This document shows, in pieces, positions 6,910 through 13,908 of a stretch of DNA of 32,615 nt. The translations under genes were made by a program, and so were the position numbers. Positions within the stretch are counted from its first letter, which is position 1. The number at the start of each line of letters is the position of its first letter. The notes beneath the pieces were generated by a model. That model did no database searches and was not told the DNA's origin. It saw only the letters and a list, made by a program, of their open reading frames with translations. This DNA is from JBBDYQ01 sp035553855 (GTDB taxonomy: Bacteria > Actinomycetota > Thermoleophilia > Solirubrobacterales > Thermoleophilaceae), in the NCBI GenBank assembly GCA_035553855.1, contig DATMJO010000027.1, positions 1 through 32,615 of the forward strand, in the 5' to 3' direction.

Positions 6910-7615
6910 GCAACGGGCGCTCGCCGCGCTCGTCGCACTGAGCGCGGCTGCATGGGCGGCGATCTTGGCGTGGGGCGCTTCGCCCCACGCCGATCTCGCC
7001 GGGCTCGACTCGGCGGCCGCGCTCGTCCCGTACGTCGGCGCCTGGACGTTGATGGTGGTGGCGATGATGCTGCCCACGAGCGCCGCGTTGCTCGGTCTCT
7101 TCGCCAGGATGGTCGCGCCCCGCGAGGACGCGGCCGCCCTCGTGGCGCTCGCCGTGGCCGGCTACCTCGGCGTCTGGACGGCGGTGGGGGCGGCGCTGCA
7201 CGCGGGCGATCTGGGCGTGCACGCGCTGGTGGGCGAGGCCGCCGCCTGGCCGATCGCCGCCGCGACGCTCGCGCTCGCCGGCGCCTACCAGCTCTCGCCG
7301 CTGAAGGCCGCGTGTCTCTCGAAGTGCCGCTCGCCCCGGCTGTTCCTCTCCTCGCGCTGGCGTGGCGGCGACCGCCGCGCCGCCGCCCTGCGGCTCGGCG
7401 CCGCCCACGGCCTGTGGTGCGTCGGCTGCTGCTGGGCGCTGATGCTCGTGATGTTCGCCGTGGGCGTCGGCAACATCGCCTGGATGCTGATTCTCGGGGC
7501 GCTCATGGCGGCGGAGAAGAACGCCGGCTGGGGGCGAGGCCTGTCGGCGCCCGCGGGCGCCGCGCTGCTCGGGCTCGGGAGCCTCGTCGCCCTCTACGGG
7601 GTCGCGGTCGCCTAG
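6887..7615 (+). CDS. DUF2182 family membrane protein (predicted metal-binding)
   Basis: A 242-residue integral membrane protein with about six hydrophobic segments. Family marks are WTLMVVAMMLPTS, YQLSPLKAACLSKCRSP, GLWCVGCCWALM and the late AEKN. The paired cysteines in the third and fourth motifs and the Met-rich MMLP segment underlie the family's description as a predicted metal-binding membrane protein; the metal and role are not known. It starts at GTG 6887 inside the DUF1326 gene, consistent with translational coupling. The stop overlaps the stop of the convergent Nudix gene by 3 bp. Confidence 0.85.
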   Translation: MSSLSSTEQRALAALVALSAAAWAAILAWGASPHADLAGLDSAAALVPYVGAWTLMVVAMMLPTSAALLGLFARMVAPREDAAALVALAVAGYLGVWTAVGAALHAGDLGVHALVGEAAAWPIAAATLALAGAYQLSPLKAACLSKCRSPRLFLSSRWRGGDRRAAALRLGAAHGLWCVGCCWALMLVMFAVGVGNIAWMLILGALMAAEKNAGWGRGLSAPAGAALLGLGSLVALYGVAVA

Positions 7616-8190
7616 CCGCGGATCACGGGCGCGAGCCGCTCGAGGAGCGACTGCACGATCCGCGCGGTCGCGCCCCACACGAGATGGTCCCCGACGGTGT
7701 AGGTCGGGGTCCTGATCGGGACGCCCTTGCGGGGCAGGCGCTTCATCTCGTGACCGCGGACGAGCGCCGGCAGTGACAGCTCGAGCACGATCTCGACCTC
7801 GGCCGGCTGCGGCACCCATGCGTGGCCCGGCCGGATCACGCCCACGAACGGGTGGATCGTGTAGTTGGTGACGAAGGTCCCGACCGGTGGGAGCCCGCCG
7901 ACCAGTTCGACGTCCGCGGGGCTCAGCCCGATCTCCTCGTGCGCCTCCCGCAGGGCGGTCGCCTCGAGCGTCTCCCCCTCGAAGTCCGGGCGCCCGCCCG
8001 GGAACGAGATCTCGCCCGCGTGGCGGCGCATGTCCTCGCGCCGCTTCGTGAAGACCGCGTGCAACTCGCCGCTGTCGAGATAGAGCGGCACGAGCACCGC
8101 CGCGTCCTTGTCGCCCGCGAAGGGGGCCTCCTCGGCGTGCGCCTCCTCCGCGCCCGGCAGGAGCGCCCGCAGCTCGGCCGGCGTCGCCAT
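7612..8190 (-). CDS. Nudix hydrolase, CoA-pyrophosphatase type
   Basis: A 192-residue Nudix protein. HAVFTKRREDMRRHAGEISF followed by PGG is the signature of the coenzyme A pyrophosphatase subgroup, and LREAHEEIGL (about residues 80-89) is the metal-binding Nudix helix. The subgroup hydrolyses CoA and its derivatives to 3',5'-ADP and phosphopantetheine, probably in the cytoplasm as housekeeping. A longer frame exists upstream, but ATG 8190 lies 2 bp after the OsmC stop codon and gives the normal length. It is last in the DUF1015-PduO-OsmC-Nudix run. Confidence 0.9.
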   Translation of the reverse strand: MATPAELRALLPGAEEAHAEEAPFAGDKDAAVLVPLYLDSGELHAVFTKRREDMRRHAGEISFPGGRPDFEGETLEATALREAHEEIGLSPADVELVGGLPPVGTFVTNYTIHPFVGVIRPGHAWVPQPAEVEIVLELSLPALVRGHEMKRLPRKGVPIRTPTYTVGDHLVWGATARIVQSLLERLAPVIRG

Positions 8191-8192
8191 GG

Positions 8193-8588
8193 TCAGGCCA
8201 GCTCGAGCCGCTCCTCGAACATGACCTCGCCCTCCAGCGTGCGATGCACCGGGCACTTCGCGGCGATCTGCATCAGCCGCTCGCGCTGCTCCTCGGGCAG
8301 CTCCTTGGGGAGCCGGACGACCATGTCGAAGCGGGTGACCGAGCCGCGCTGCGCGGGCTCGTAGCCGACGTCGACGACGATGTCGCCCACGTCCCAGCCC
8401 TTGCGGTGCGCGTACATCTCCATCGTGATGGCGGTGCAGCTCGCGAGGCTCGCGGCGAGCAGCTCCTGGGGGCTTGGCCCGCTGTCGTCGCCGCCCACCG
8501 ACGGCGGCTCGTCGCTCACCACGCGGTGCTCCCCGATCTCGATCTCCTGCCTGAGCTTGCCGCCGACGCGGCGTGCGATGGCTCTCAT
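8193..8588 (-). CDS. OsmC/Ohr family peroxiredoxin-like protein
   Basis: A 131-residue protein with the two reactive cysteines of the OsmC family: Cys51 in ELLAASLASCTAITMEMYA and Cys112 in AAKCPVHRTL. Family members reduce organic hydroperoxides using the Cys pair; others have unknown substrates. The sequence looks closer to the general OsmC/YhfA-type branch than to Ohr, but this is not certain. It is cytoplasmic. The ATG overlaps the stop of the cobalamin adenosyltransferase gene (ATGA), and the Nudix gene begins 2 bp downstream, so all three are translationally linked. Confidence 0.9.
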   Translation of the reverse strand: MRAIARRVGGKLRQEIEIGEHRVVSDEPPSVGGDDSGPSPQELLAASLASCTAITMEMYAHRKGWDVGDIVVDVGYEPAQRGSVTRFDMVVRLPKELPEEQRERLMQIAAKCPVHRTLEGEVMFEERLELA

Positions 8589-9139
8589 CCTCTCCCCTCG
8601 AAAAGCTCGGGCTCCGGCGAGTCCGCGTAGCGCGCCATGGCGAATACGAGGTCCGAGAGCCGATTGAGATAGCGCACGACCACGTCGTCGGCGAGATCGC
8701 CCGCGGCCTTGAGCTCCACGACGCGGCGCTCCGCCCGCCGGACCGCGGTGCGGGCGACGTCGAGGGCGGCCGACAGCTCCGTCCCGCCGGGGATCACGAA
8801 CTTCGGCGGCAGCTCGACCCGCGACATGTAGGAGTCGATCAGTGGCTCGAGCTCCTCCACCATGGCGGACGTGACCTTCGAGACGCCGTCCTCCAGCCGG
8901 CCGGCCGCATCGGGCGCGGTGGCGAGCTCGGCGCCGGCGATGAACAGCTCGCGCTGGAGGCGCAGGATGTGGTCGTGCAGCTCGCGGTCACTGGAGGCGA
9001 GCGCCCGCGCGACGCCGAGGGCCGAGGCGGCCTCGTCCACGGAGCCGTAGGCCTCGGGCCGCGGGCTCGACTTCTGGACGCGCCCGCCGTACCAGAGCCC
9101 CGTGCTGCCGTCGTCCCCCTTGCGCGTGTAGATCTTCAT
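8585..9139 (-). CDS. pduO: Cob(I)alamin adenosyltransferase, PduO type
   Basis: A 184-residue ATP:cob(I)alamin adenosyltransferase. MKIYTRKGDDGSTGLWYGG is the N-terminal ATP-binding motif of the PduO family, and PPKFVIPGGTELSAALDVAR (about residues 113-132) with RRAERR contains the conserved PGGT and arginines at the active site. It transfers adenosyl from ATP to reduced cobalamin to make coenzyme B12. The ATG at 9139 is the canonical start; the frame upstream of it lies in the DUF1015 coding region. It is 4 bp after the DUF1015 stop and overlaps the OsmC start. No cobalamin riboswitch is visible upstream. Confidence 0.95.
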   Translation of the reverse strand: MKIYTRKGDDGSTGLWYGGRVQKSSPRPEAYGSVDEAASALGVARALASSDRELHDHILRLQRELFIAGAELATAPDAAGRLEDGVSKVTSAMVEELEPLIDSYMSRVELPPKFVIPGGTELSAALDVARTAVRRAERRVVELKAAGDLADDVVVRYLNRLSDLVFAMARYADSPEPELFEGRG

Positions 9140-9143
9140 GTCG

Positions 9144-10409
9144 CTACTCGAGCAGATTGAACACGAGACCCGTGGGGATCTTCGGGAAGAAGTAGGTCGA
9201 CTTGGGCGGCATCGACTCGCCGGTGGCCGCGACCTCGCGCACCTGGTCCACCGGGGTGGAGCGCATGAAGAAGGCGGCGTCGGCGCGGCCCGTCTCCACG
9301 GCATCGAGCGCGTCCGCGAAGTCCTTGGAGTAGTCGAGGCCGTTCTTCTCGTCGATGTCGTGGTCGGACATGCCGAGCGCCGCGCGCAGGATCAGGGCCT
9401 CGAGCACGGCGGTGTCGAGCCGCCGGTAGGGCTCCGAGCGGCCCTCGAGCGCCGCGTCCGCCGTCGCCTGGTCCTTGAGCGCGAGCCTGTAGGCCTTGCG
9501 GTGGTGCGAGTCCATGTAGCCGAAGCGGACGCCTGGCTCTCCGGCGGCCGGCTCGAGCGCCTCGCGCTCGATCTCCTCGACGTCGAAGTCGCGCATGATC
9601 GCGTCGCGAAGCGCCTCCTGGCGCTCGCTGTTGCCCGAGAGCCCGGTGAGCAGGCGGTGCGTGGGGAAGACCGCGAGGCCGGGGTCCTCGAGAGCGCAGA
9701 GGAACATGAGGACGTAGCGGTGCTCGCCCTCGCCGCCGATCTCCTCGGCGTACACGCGGGCGGTCTCGTAGCGGTGATGGCCGTCGGCGATCAGCAGCTC
9801 GCGGTCGGCGAGGATCGCCTGCACGCCCGCGATCGCGTCGGCGTCCGGGATCCGCCAGACGCGGTTGACGGTGCCGTCGGCGTCGGTCGTGGAGCCGTAG
9901 GGCTCGGTCTCGGTCGCGAGGGCGAGCGCCTCCCAGGCCGAGTCCTCGGGGTCGGAGAAGAGGCTGAAGATGGGGGAGAGGTTCGCGCGCGTCGCCCGCG
10001 TGAGCGCCAGGCGGTCCTCCCGCGGGCCGGGGTGGGTGCGCTCGTGGGGGCGGATGCGGCCGGGGCCGTAGTCCTCGACCCGCACGCGGCAGAAGAAGCC
10101 GCGGCGCGTGTAGCTGCGCCCGTCGGGGCCGGTGAAGTCCTGCGTCAGCGCCCAGAGCGAGGGCTCGCGCTCGTGGACCAGCACGCCCTGGGAGCGCCAT
10201 GCCTCCATCGTGGTCTGGGCGTGGAGGTAGGGGTCGCCGCCGTTGCCGCGTGGGAGGTCCACCTCGACGACGTTGAAGGGGCTCTTCGCGAGCAGGGCGT
10301 CCCGCATCGGCTCGTCGATCACGTCATAGGGAGGCGCAGCGACCGCGTCGAGGGAGCCGACGGCGTCGAGGTCGTAGCGAAGCGCCCTCAGTGGCTCGAT
10401 GGTGGCCAT
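9144..10409 (-). CDS. DUF1015 family protein
   Basis: A 421-residue protein of the DUF1015 family. It shows the N-terminal AAPPYDVIDE motif (about residues 24-33), RGFFCRVRVEDYGP with RPHERTHPGP, and the central ADGHHRYETA motif (about 209-218), which all recur in the family. Its conserved His/Asp/Arg residues suggest an enzyme. Links to ADP-dependent serine kinase-like folds have been proposed for related proteins, but I would not assign an activity. TAGGGT lies 9 nt before the ATG, so this is probably the promoter-proximal gene of the four-gene run down to the Nudix gene. Confidence 0.88.
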   Translation of the reverse strand: MATIEPLRALRYDLDAVGSLDAVAAPPYDVIDEPMRDALLAKSPFNVVEVDLPRGNGGDPYLHAQTTMEAWRSQGVLVHEREPSLWALTQDFTGPDGRSYTRRGFFCRVRVEDYGPGRIRPHERTHPGPREDRLALTRATRANLSPIFSLFSDPEDSAWEALALATETEPYGSTTDADGTVNRVWRIPDADAIAGVQAILADRELLIADGHHRYETARVYAEEIGGEGEHRYVLMFLCALEDPGLAVFPTHRLLTGLSGNSERQEALRDAIMRDFDVEEIEREALEPAAGEPGVRFGYMDSHHRKAYRLALKDQATADAALEGRSEPYRRLDTAVLEALILRAALGMSDHDIDEKNGLDYSKDFADALDAVETGRADAAFFMRSTPVDQVREVAATGESMPPKSTYFFPKIPTGLVFNLLE

Positions 10410-10418
10410 GGGCGGGGC

Positions 10419-10424
10419 ACCCTA
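10419..10424 (-). promoter_or_regulatory. -10-like TAGGGT box of the DUF1015 operon
   Basis: TAGGGT on the minus strand ends 9 nt before the ATG at 10409. It probably drives DUF1015, pduO, OsmC and Nudix together. Confidence 0.42.
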
Positions 10425-10435
10425 GCGGGCGGGGA

Positions 10436-11023
10436 TCAGCGGCGACGGCGGCGGCCGAACTCCGTGGCGTAGGTCGCGCCGCGCCGGGCCCCGGGCTGAG
10501 GCACCCCGCGCACGACCGCGATCCCCACCTCCCGGTAACGGCGTCCCAGGATGTTGCGGCGGTGCCCCGGGCTGGCCATCCAGCCGCGCACGATCTGCCG
10601 CGGCGTCGCCGTCCGGCCCGAGCCCCACGCGAGGTTCTCGCCCAGGACCCAGCCGGGGTCGGTCGCCTTGACGTAGTTCGTGTTGAGGATCCGGTCGACG
10701 AAGTCCCGCCCGTCGAGGGAGTCGTGGGAGAAGTAGTCGTTGCGCACCATGTCGCGCGCGTGGCGGGCGGCCGCGCGGGCGAGCCGGGAGTTGCTCCTCA
10801 GGCGCCCGAGCCCCCGGCCGCGGCGCTCGGCGTTCAGAAGGCAGAGGGTGGCGCGGCGGACACTCCTCGTCGCAGTCGTGAGCGGGTTGCCGTCCGCGCC
10901 CCTGCAGGACGCGGCGTGGCGGGCGACGCTCGCGGCATCGGCGGACGGGGCCTGGGCGGCGAGCCCCGCCGAGGCGAGGACGAGGGCGAGCGCGAGCGCC
11001 TTGGGCAGGTGGGCGATTGGCAT
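10436..11023 (-). CDS. Secreted CAP-domain (SCP/PR1-like) protein, copy 1
   Basis: A 195-residue protein with a Sec signal peptide (about residues 1-30, ending near PSADA) and one CAP domain. CLLNAERRGRGLGRL, HARDMVRNDYFSHDS, GENLAWGSG and GWMASPGHRRNIL are CAP landmarks; the His in YFSH and the GEN segment line the family's cleft. Two cysteines (in SCRG and LCLLN) may form a disulfide. Bacterial CAP proteins are exported, with roles in binding, proteolysis or sporulation suggested for some; none can be assigned here. It is a close paralogue of the protein at 11673-12266, and both end in a run of arginines (FGRRRRR). Confidence 0.9.
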   Translation of the reverse strand: MPIAHLPKALALALVLASAGLAAQAPSADAASVARHAASCRGADGNPLTTATRSVRRATLCLLNAERRGRGLGRLRSNSRLARAAARHARDMVRNDYFSHDSLDGRDFVDRILNTNYVKATDPGWVLGENLAWGSGRTATPRQIVRGWMASPGHRRNILGRRYREVGIAVVRGVPQPGARRGATYATEFGRRRRR

Positions 11024-11179
11024 GTTGATGTCGTGCCGTCCCTGGCTGTCGGGTCCGATGGGCCCCGTCCGTGGGGCCGTGTCCCTACTCGTCATCATCG
11101 GCTGCGCGCCGCCTCGCTCGACCGGCCTGTCAGTGCCCGGACGGTTGCGGCCACGCCTCCGGTGCGCAATCATCGTCCC

Positions 11180-11665
11180 GTGACCGGCGGGGGAGATCAC
11201 ACGAGAAGGCTGCGTGCCGTGACCGTGGCGGCGCTCGCGGTGGCGGCGATGGCGGTCTCCGCCGCGCCGGCGCAGGCTATCCACCTGTTCCCGCTGACCC
11301 CGTCCTTCGACCCGCTGGGTCACGACTGCGCGCAGGCGCTCGGCGAAGCGCCGGGCACGGCGGGCGGCGACGTCGCGGTCGCGGGCTTCAGCTTCATCGA
11401 CTCGGAGAGCGGGCTCGCCACGACCACGGTCGAGGCCGGCGAGTCGGTCACCTGGTCGTGGCTCGTCGACCACTGCCACTCGGTGACCTTCACGGACGGC
11501 TCCGGGACCGCCGGGGCTCCGGGCTTCGCACCGGCACAGCCCCAACTGGTCCGCCACGGGGAGGGGGAGAGCTTCACGAGGGAGTTCCCCGCGCCCGGGG
11601 TCTACGGGTATCTCTGCGTCCACCACGCGAGCGTGGGCATGCAGGGCACCGTCGTCGTCGAGTAG
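11180..11665 (+). CDS. Secreted plastocyanin-like cupredoxin
   Basis: A 161-residue protein with a signal peptide (TRRLRAV, a hydrophobic core, then APAQA) and a cupredoxin domain. The type-1 copper ligands are visible: His100 in DHCHSVTF, then Cys146, His149 and Met154 in YLCVHHASVGM, the C-x2-H-x4-M spacing of plastocyanin and pseudoazurin. The likely role is an exported small electron carrier or copper-binding protein. Start choice is uncertain: GTG 11180 keeps a positive n-region, GTG 11219 has AGAAGG upstream but leaves little charge, and GTG 11162 is also open. It lies between two CAP-domain genes on the other strand, with 7 bp to the CAP copy 2 stop. Confidence 0.87.
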   Translation: MTGGGDHTRRLRAVTVAALAVAAMAVSAAPAQAIHLFPLTPSFDPLGHDCAQALGEAPGTAGGDVAVAGFSFIDSESGLATTTVEAGESVTWSWLVDHCHSVTFTDGSGTAGAPGFAPAQPQLVRHGEGESFTREFPAPGVYGYLCVHHASVGMQGTVVVE

Positions 11666-11672
11666 CGGCGCC

Positions 11673-12266
11673 TCAGCGGCGGCGGCGGCCGAAATCGGTG
11701 GCGTACGTCGCCCCGACGCCCGTGCCCTCGACCGGCGTCCCCGCGACGACCGCGATCCCCACGTCCCTGAAGCGGCGGCGCAGGACGTTCGCGCGGTGCC
11801 CGGGGCTCGCCATCCAGGCACGCACGATCTCGCGCGGTGAGGCGAGCCTGCCCGCGCCCCAGGCGAGGTTCTCGCCGAGCAGCCACCCCGGGTCCGACAT
11901 CCGCACGTAGCGCGCGCGAACGATGCGGTCCACGAAATCGCGGCCGTCGCGGGACTCGTGGGAGAAGTAGCCGCGATCGACCATGTCGCGGGCGTGGCCG
12001 AGCGCGGCGCGGCGCAACTGCTGGTTCATGCCGAGCCGGGCCATCCCACGCGCGCGGCGCTCCGCGTTCAGCAGGCAGAGCGTCGCCGTCTCGGCCGCCA
12101 GGGGGAGGGCGTCCTGCGGGAGCACGTCGGCGCCCGCGCAGTGCACGTCCTGGGAGGCCACGGCACGCGGCGCCGCGCCGCCGGGCGCGGCGAGAAGGGC
12201 CGCGACGAGGGCGGCGAGCAGGGTGCCGAGAGTGAGCACCCGCGCGGGGCGAGTGGTTGAAGCCAA
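11673..12266 (-). CDS. Secreted CAP-domain (SCP/PR1-like) protein, copy 2
   Basis: A 197-residue paralogue of the CAP protein at 10436-11023, in the same orientation. It has a signal peptide (about residues 1-33) and the same landmarks: CLLNAERRARGMARL, HARDMVDRGYFSHES, DGRDFVDRI, GENLAWGAG, WMASPGHRANVL and the FGRRRR end. The start appears to be TTG at 12266, since no ATG or GTG upstream of the hydrophobic stretch keeps a charged n-region. Shared DGRDFVDRI and C-terminal arginines indicate local gene duplication. An extracytoplasmic binding or structural role is inferred from the family only. Confidence 0.88.
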   Translation of the reverse strand: MASTTRPARVLTLGTLLAALVAALLAAPGGAAPRAVASQDVHCAGADVLPQDALPLAAETATLCLLNAERRARGMARLGMNQQLRRAALGHARDMVDRGYFSHESRDGRDFVDRIVRARYVRMSDPGWLLGENLAWGAGRLASPREIVRAWMASPGHRANVLRRRFRDVGIAVVAGTPVEGTGVGATYATDFGRRRR

Positions 12267-12347
12267 TTCGTAGTCCGGCGCGTGCGAGTTCCAAGTGGAA
12301 GGCGCGCCTGCCTTCCGGGCCTGTATCGGCTCAACGGTACGGCCGGC

Positions 12348-12378
12348 TTGAACCCCGCGCCACCCCCGTCCCTACACT
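12348..12378 (+). promoter_or_regulatory. Promoter of tRNA-Pro
   Basis: TTGAAC (12348-12353) and TACACT (12373-12378) are 19 bp apart. The -10 ends 8 nt before the mature tRNA 5' end, which calibrates the -10 to start distance used for the leaderless genes in this window. Confidence 0.5.
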
Positions 12379-12386
12379 GACCGTCG

Positions 12387-12460
12387 CGGGGTGTGGCGCA
12401 GCCTGGTAGCGCGCCGCCTTTGGGTGGCGGAGGTCCCCGGTTCGAATCCGGGCACCCCGA
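12387..12460 (+). tRNA. tRNA-Pro (anticodon TGG)
   Basis: A full 74-nt cloverleaf can be folded: 7-bp acceptor stem CGGGGTG/CACCCCG, D-stem GCGC/GCGC, anticodon stem CCGCC/GGCGG with loop TTTGGGT giving anticodon TGG, and T-arm CCCGG-TTCGAAT-CCGGG. The discriminator base is A and CCA is not encoded. It ends 6 bp before the stop of the convergent TetR gene. No attachment-site duplication or integrase is seen near it. Confidence 0.96.
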
Positions 12461-12466
12461 TCCGGC

Positions 12467-13060
12467 TCAGCCCAGGACGCGCCCGGCGGCCTCCCTCGCG
12501 TGGGCCGTCGGGTCGGGCCAGCCGTGGAGCTGTTTCGCCATGTTCGCCGACATCGCGAGCGCGTTCAGCTCGAGGGCGACCTGACGCGCGCTCCGGTCGC
12601 GCGAAAGCGCGCCGGCCTCCTGCGCGGTGCGGGCCTCGGCCTCGAGGACGCCGAGCCAGAGCTCCCAGGTGCGGGCGATCGCGTCGCGCACGCGGCCCGG
12701 CCGCCCGTCGAACTCGTGAGCGGCCGCGGTGAGGAAGCAGCCGCCCGGGAAGACGTCGCGCTCGAGGTATGAGAACCAGGCCTCCATGACGCCGCGCAGG
12801 CGCTCGATCCCGGGCTCCAGATCCGCCGCGGGCTCCCACACCTCCGCCCTGAAGCGCTCGGCCGCTGCCCGCAGCGTCGCGAGCTGAAGCTCCTCCTTGG
12901 AGCGGAAGGGCCCGATGACCCCGCTCTTGGAGATCCCGATCTGCTCGGCGATCCGGCCGAGGCTGACGGACGCGAGGCCCTCCGCCGACGCGAGATCGGC
13001 CGCGCTCGAAGCGACCGCCGCGCGTGTCCTCGCCGCATCCTCTCGGGAGCTCCTTGGCAT
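12467..13060 (-). CDS. TetR family transcriptional regulator
   Basis: A 197-residue TetR repressor. The N-terminal HTH reads RAAVASSAADLASAEGLASV then LGRIAEQIGISKSGVIGPFR (about residues 13-53), with SKEELQLATL following as usual. The C-terminal ligand domain contains YLERDVFPGGCFLTAAAHEF, typical of the TetR C-terminal group whose ligands are mostly unknown. The start is ATG 13060; a longer frame upstream overlaps the divergent gene. It is divergent from the metallo-hydrolase across 49 bp that hold a 24-bp palindrome, so it probably represses both genes and responds to a substrate or product of that enzyme. Confidence 0.92.
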   Translation of the reverse strand: MPRSSREDAARTRAAVASSAADLASAEGLASVSLGRIAEQIGISKSGVIGPFRSKEELQLATLRAAAERFRAEVWEPAADLEPGIERLRGVMEAWFSYLERDVFPGGCFLTAAAHEFDGRPGRVRDAIARTWELWLGVLEAEARTAQEAGALSRDRSARQVALELNALAMSANMAKQLHGWPDPTAHAREAAGRVLG

Positions 13061-13069
13061 ACCGGCAAG

Positions 13070-13093
13070 AATAGCGTACGATCGTGTTCTATT
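13070..13093. promoter_or_regulatory. TetR-type operator palindrome
   Basis: The 24-bp sequence is a dyad: AATAG, three bases, ACGATCGT (13078-13085), three bases, CTATT. All 18 non-spacer positions are symmetric. It sits centrally between the TetR ATG (13060) and the metallo-hydrolase ATG (13110). It overlaps TACGCT (13078 to 13073), a possible -10 box for the TetR gene itself. Confidence 0.75.
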
Positions 13094-13109
13094 CGACGAA
13101 GGGGCGAGC

Positions 13110-13901
13110 ATGAACTGGCGGCGGCTTGGCTGGGCGGGCGTGGAGATCGAGTTCGACGGCGAGACGGTGGTGATCGACCACGTGCTCGACCCGGGGCTCC
13201 TGACGGCGTTCCTGAGCGACGACCGGGAGCCCTTCCTGCACCCGGAGGGCGGCGGCGCCCGGGCGGCGCTGATCACCCACCTCCATCGCGACCACGCCGA
13301 CGTCGCGGCCATCGAGCGGGCATGCGCCCCTGATGCCCGCGTGCTGCGCCCGATCGCGGACACCGTCCCGAGCGCTCTCGACGAGGTCGCCACCGGCGAC
13401 GCGGAGGCCGCGCTCGCCGCCACGGGCCTCGAGGTCGTGGGCTGCCGGCCGGGCGAGCGCGTGGAGGCCGGTCCCTTCGCGATCACCGCTCTGCCGGCGG
13501 CGGACGGCCTGGGCTCGCCCCAGGTGTCGTGGCTCGTCGAGGCGGGCGGCCGGCGCATCCTCCACGCCGGGGACACGATGTGGCACGGCTTCTGGTGGGG
13601 GAGCGCCAGCGCGCACGGGGCGATCGACGTGGCCTTTCTCCCGGGAAACGGCGTGGAGATCAGCTACCCGGGTTGGGAGCCCGCGGCCGAGGTGCCGGCG
13701 GTGATGACTCCCGAGCAGTGCGTCGAGGCCGCGGGCGCGCTTCGCGCCGGGACGCTCGTGCCGATCCACTTCGACCGCACCTACGAGCACCCCGACTACT
13801 ACCGGCCGGTGACGGACGCCGCCGAGCGGATCTCCCGCCACGCGGAGCGGCGGGGTGTCGGCGTGCGCTTCGCCGAGGTGGGGGAGTGGGCCGCGGCCTG
13901 A
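13110..13901 (+). CDS. Metallo-beta-lactamase-fold hydrolase, UlaG-like
   Basis: A 263-residue protein of the metallo-beta-lactamase fold. ITHLHRDHAD (about residues 55-64) is the HxHxDH metal motif, HAGDTMWHGFW supplies the bridging Asp, and PIHFDRTYEHPD supplies a late His. WAGVEIEFDGETVVIDHVLD at the start resembles the UlaG / N-acyl-phosphatidylethanolamine hydrolase-like group. The usual role is hydrolysis of lactones, phosphodiesters or esters with two metal ions, but the substrate is not readable. A GAAGGGG ribosome site precedes the ATG by about 7 nt. Control by the divergent TetR is likely. It is convergent with the GT-C-like gene, 7 bp apart. Confidence 0.88.
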   Translation: MNWRRLGWAGVEIEFDGETVVIDHVLDPGLLTAFLSDDREPFLHPEGGGARAALITHLHRDHADVAAIERACAPDARVLRPIADTVPSALDEVATGDAEAALAATGLEVVGCRPGERVEAGPFAITALPAADGLGSPQVSWLVEAGGRRILHAGDTMWHGFWWGSASAHGAIDVAFLPGNGVEISYPGWEPAAEVPAVMTPEQCVEAAGALRAGTLVPIHFDRTYEHPDYYRPVTDAAERISRHAERRGVGVRFAEVGEWAAA

Positions 13902-13908
13902 CGCGCAG

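Noticed and set aside
9139..9300. Cobalamin riboswitch ahead of the adenosyltransferase gene
   Set aside because: The upstream DNA is the coding end of the DUF1015 gene, with no room or B12-box-like sequence.
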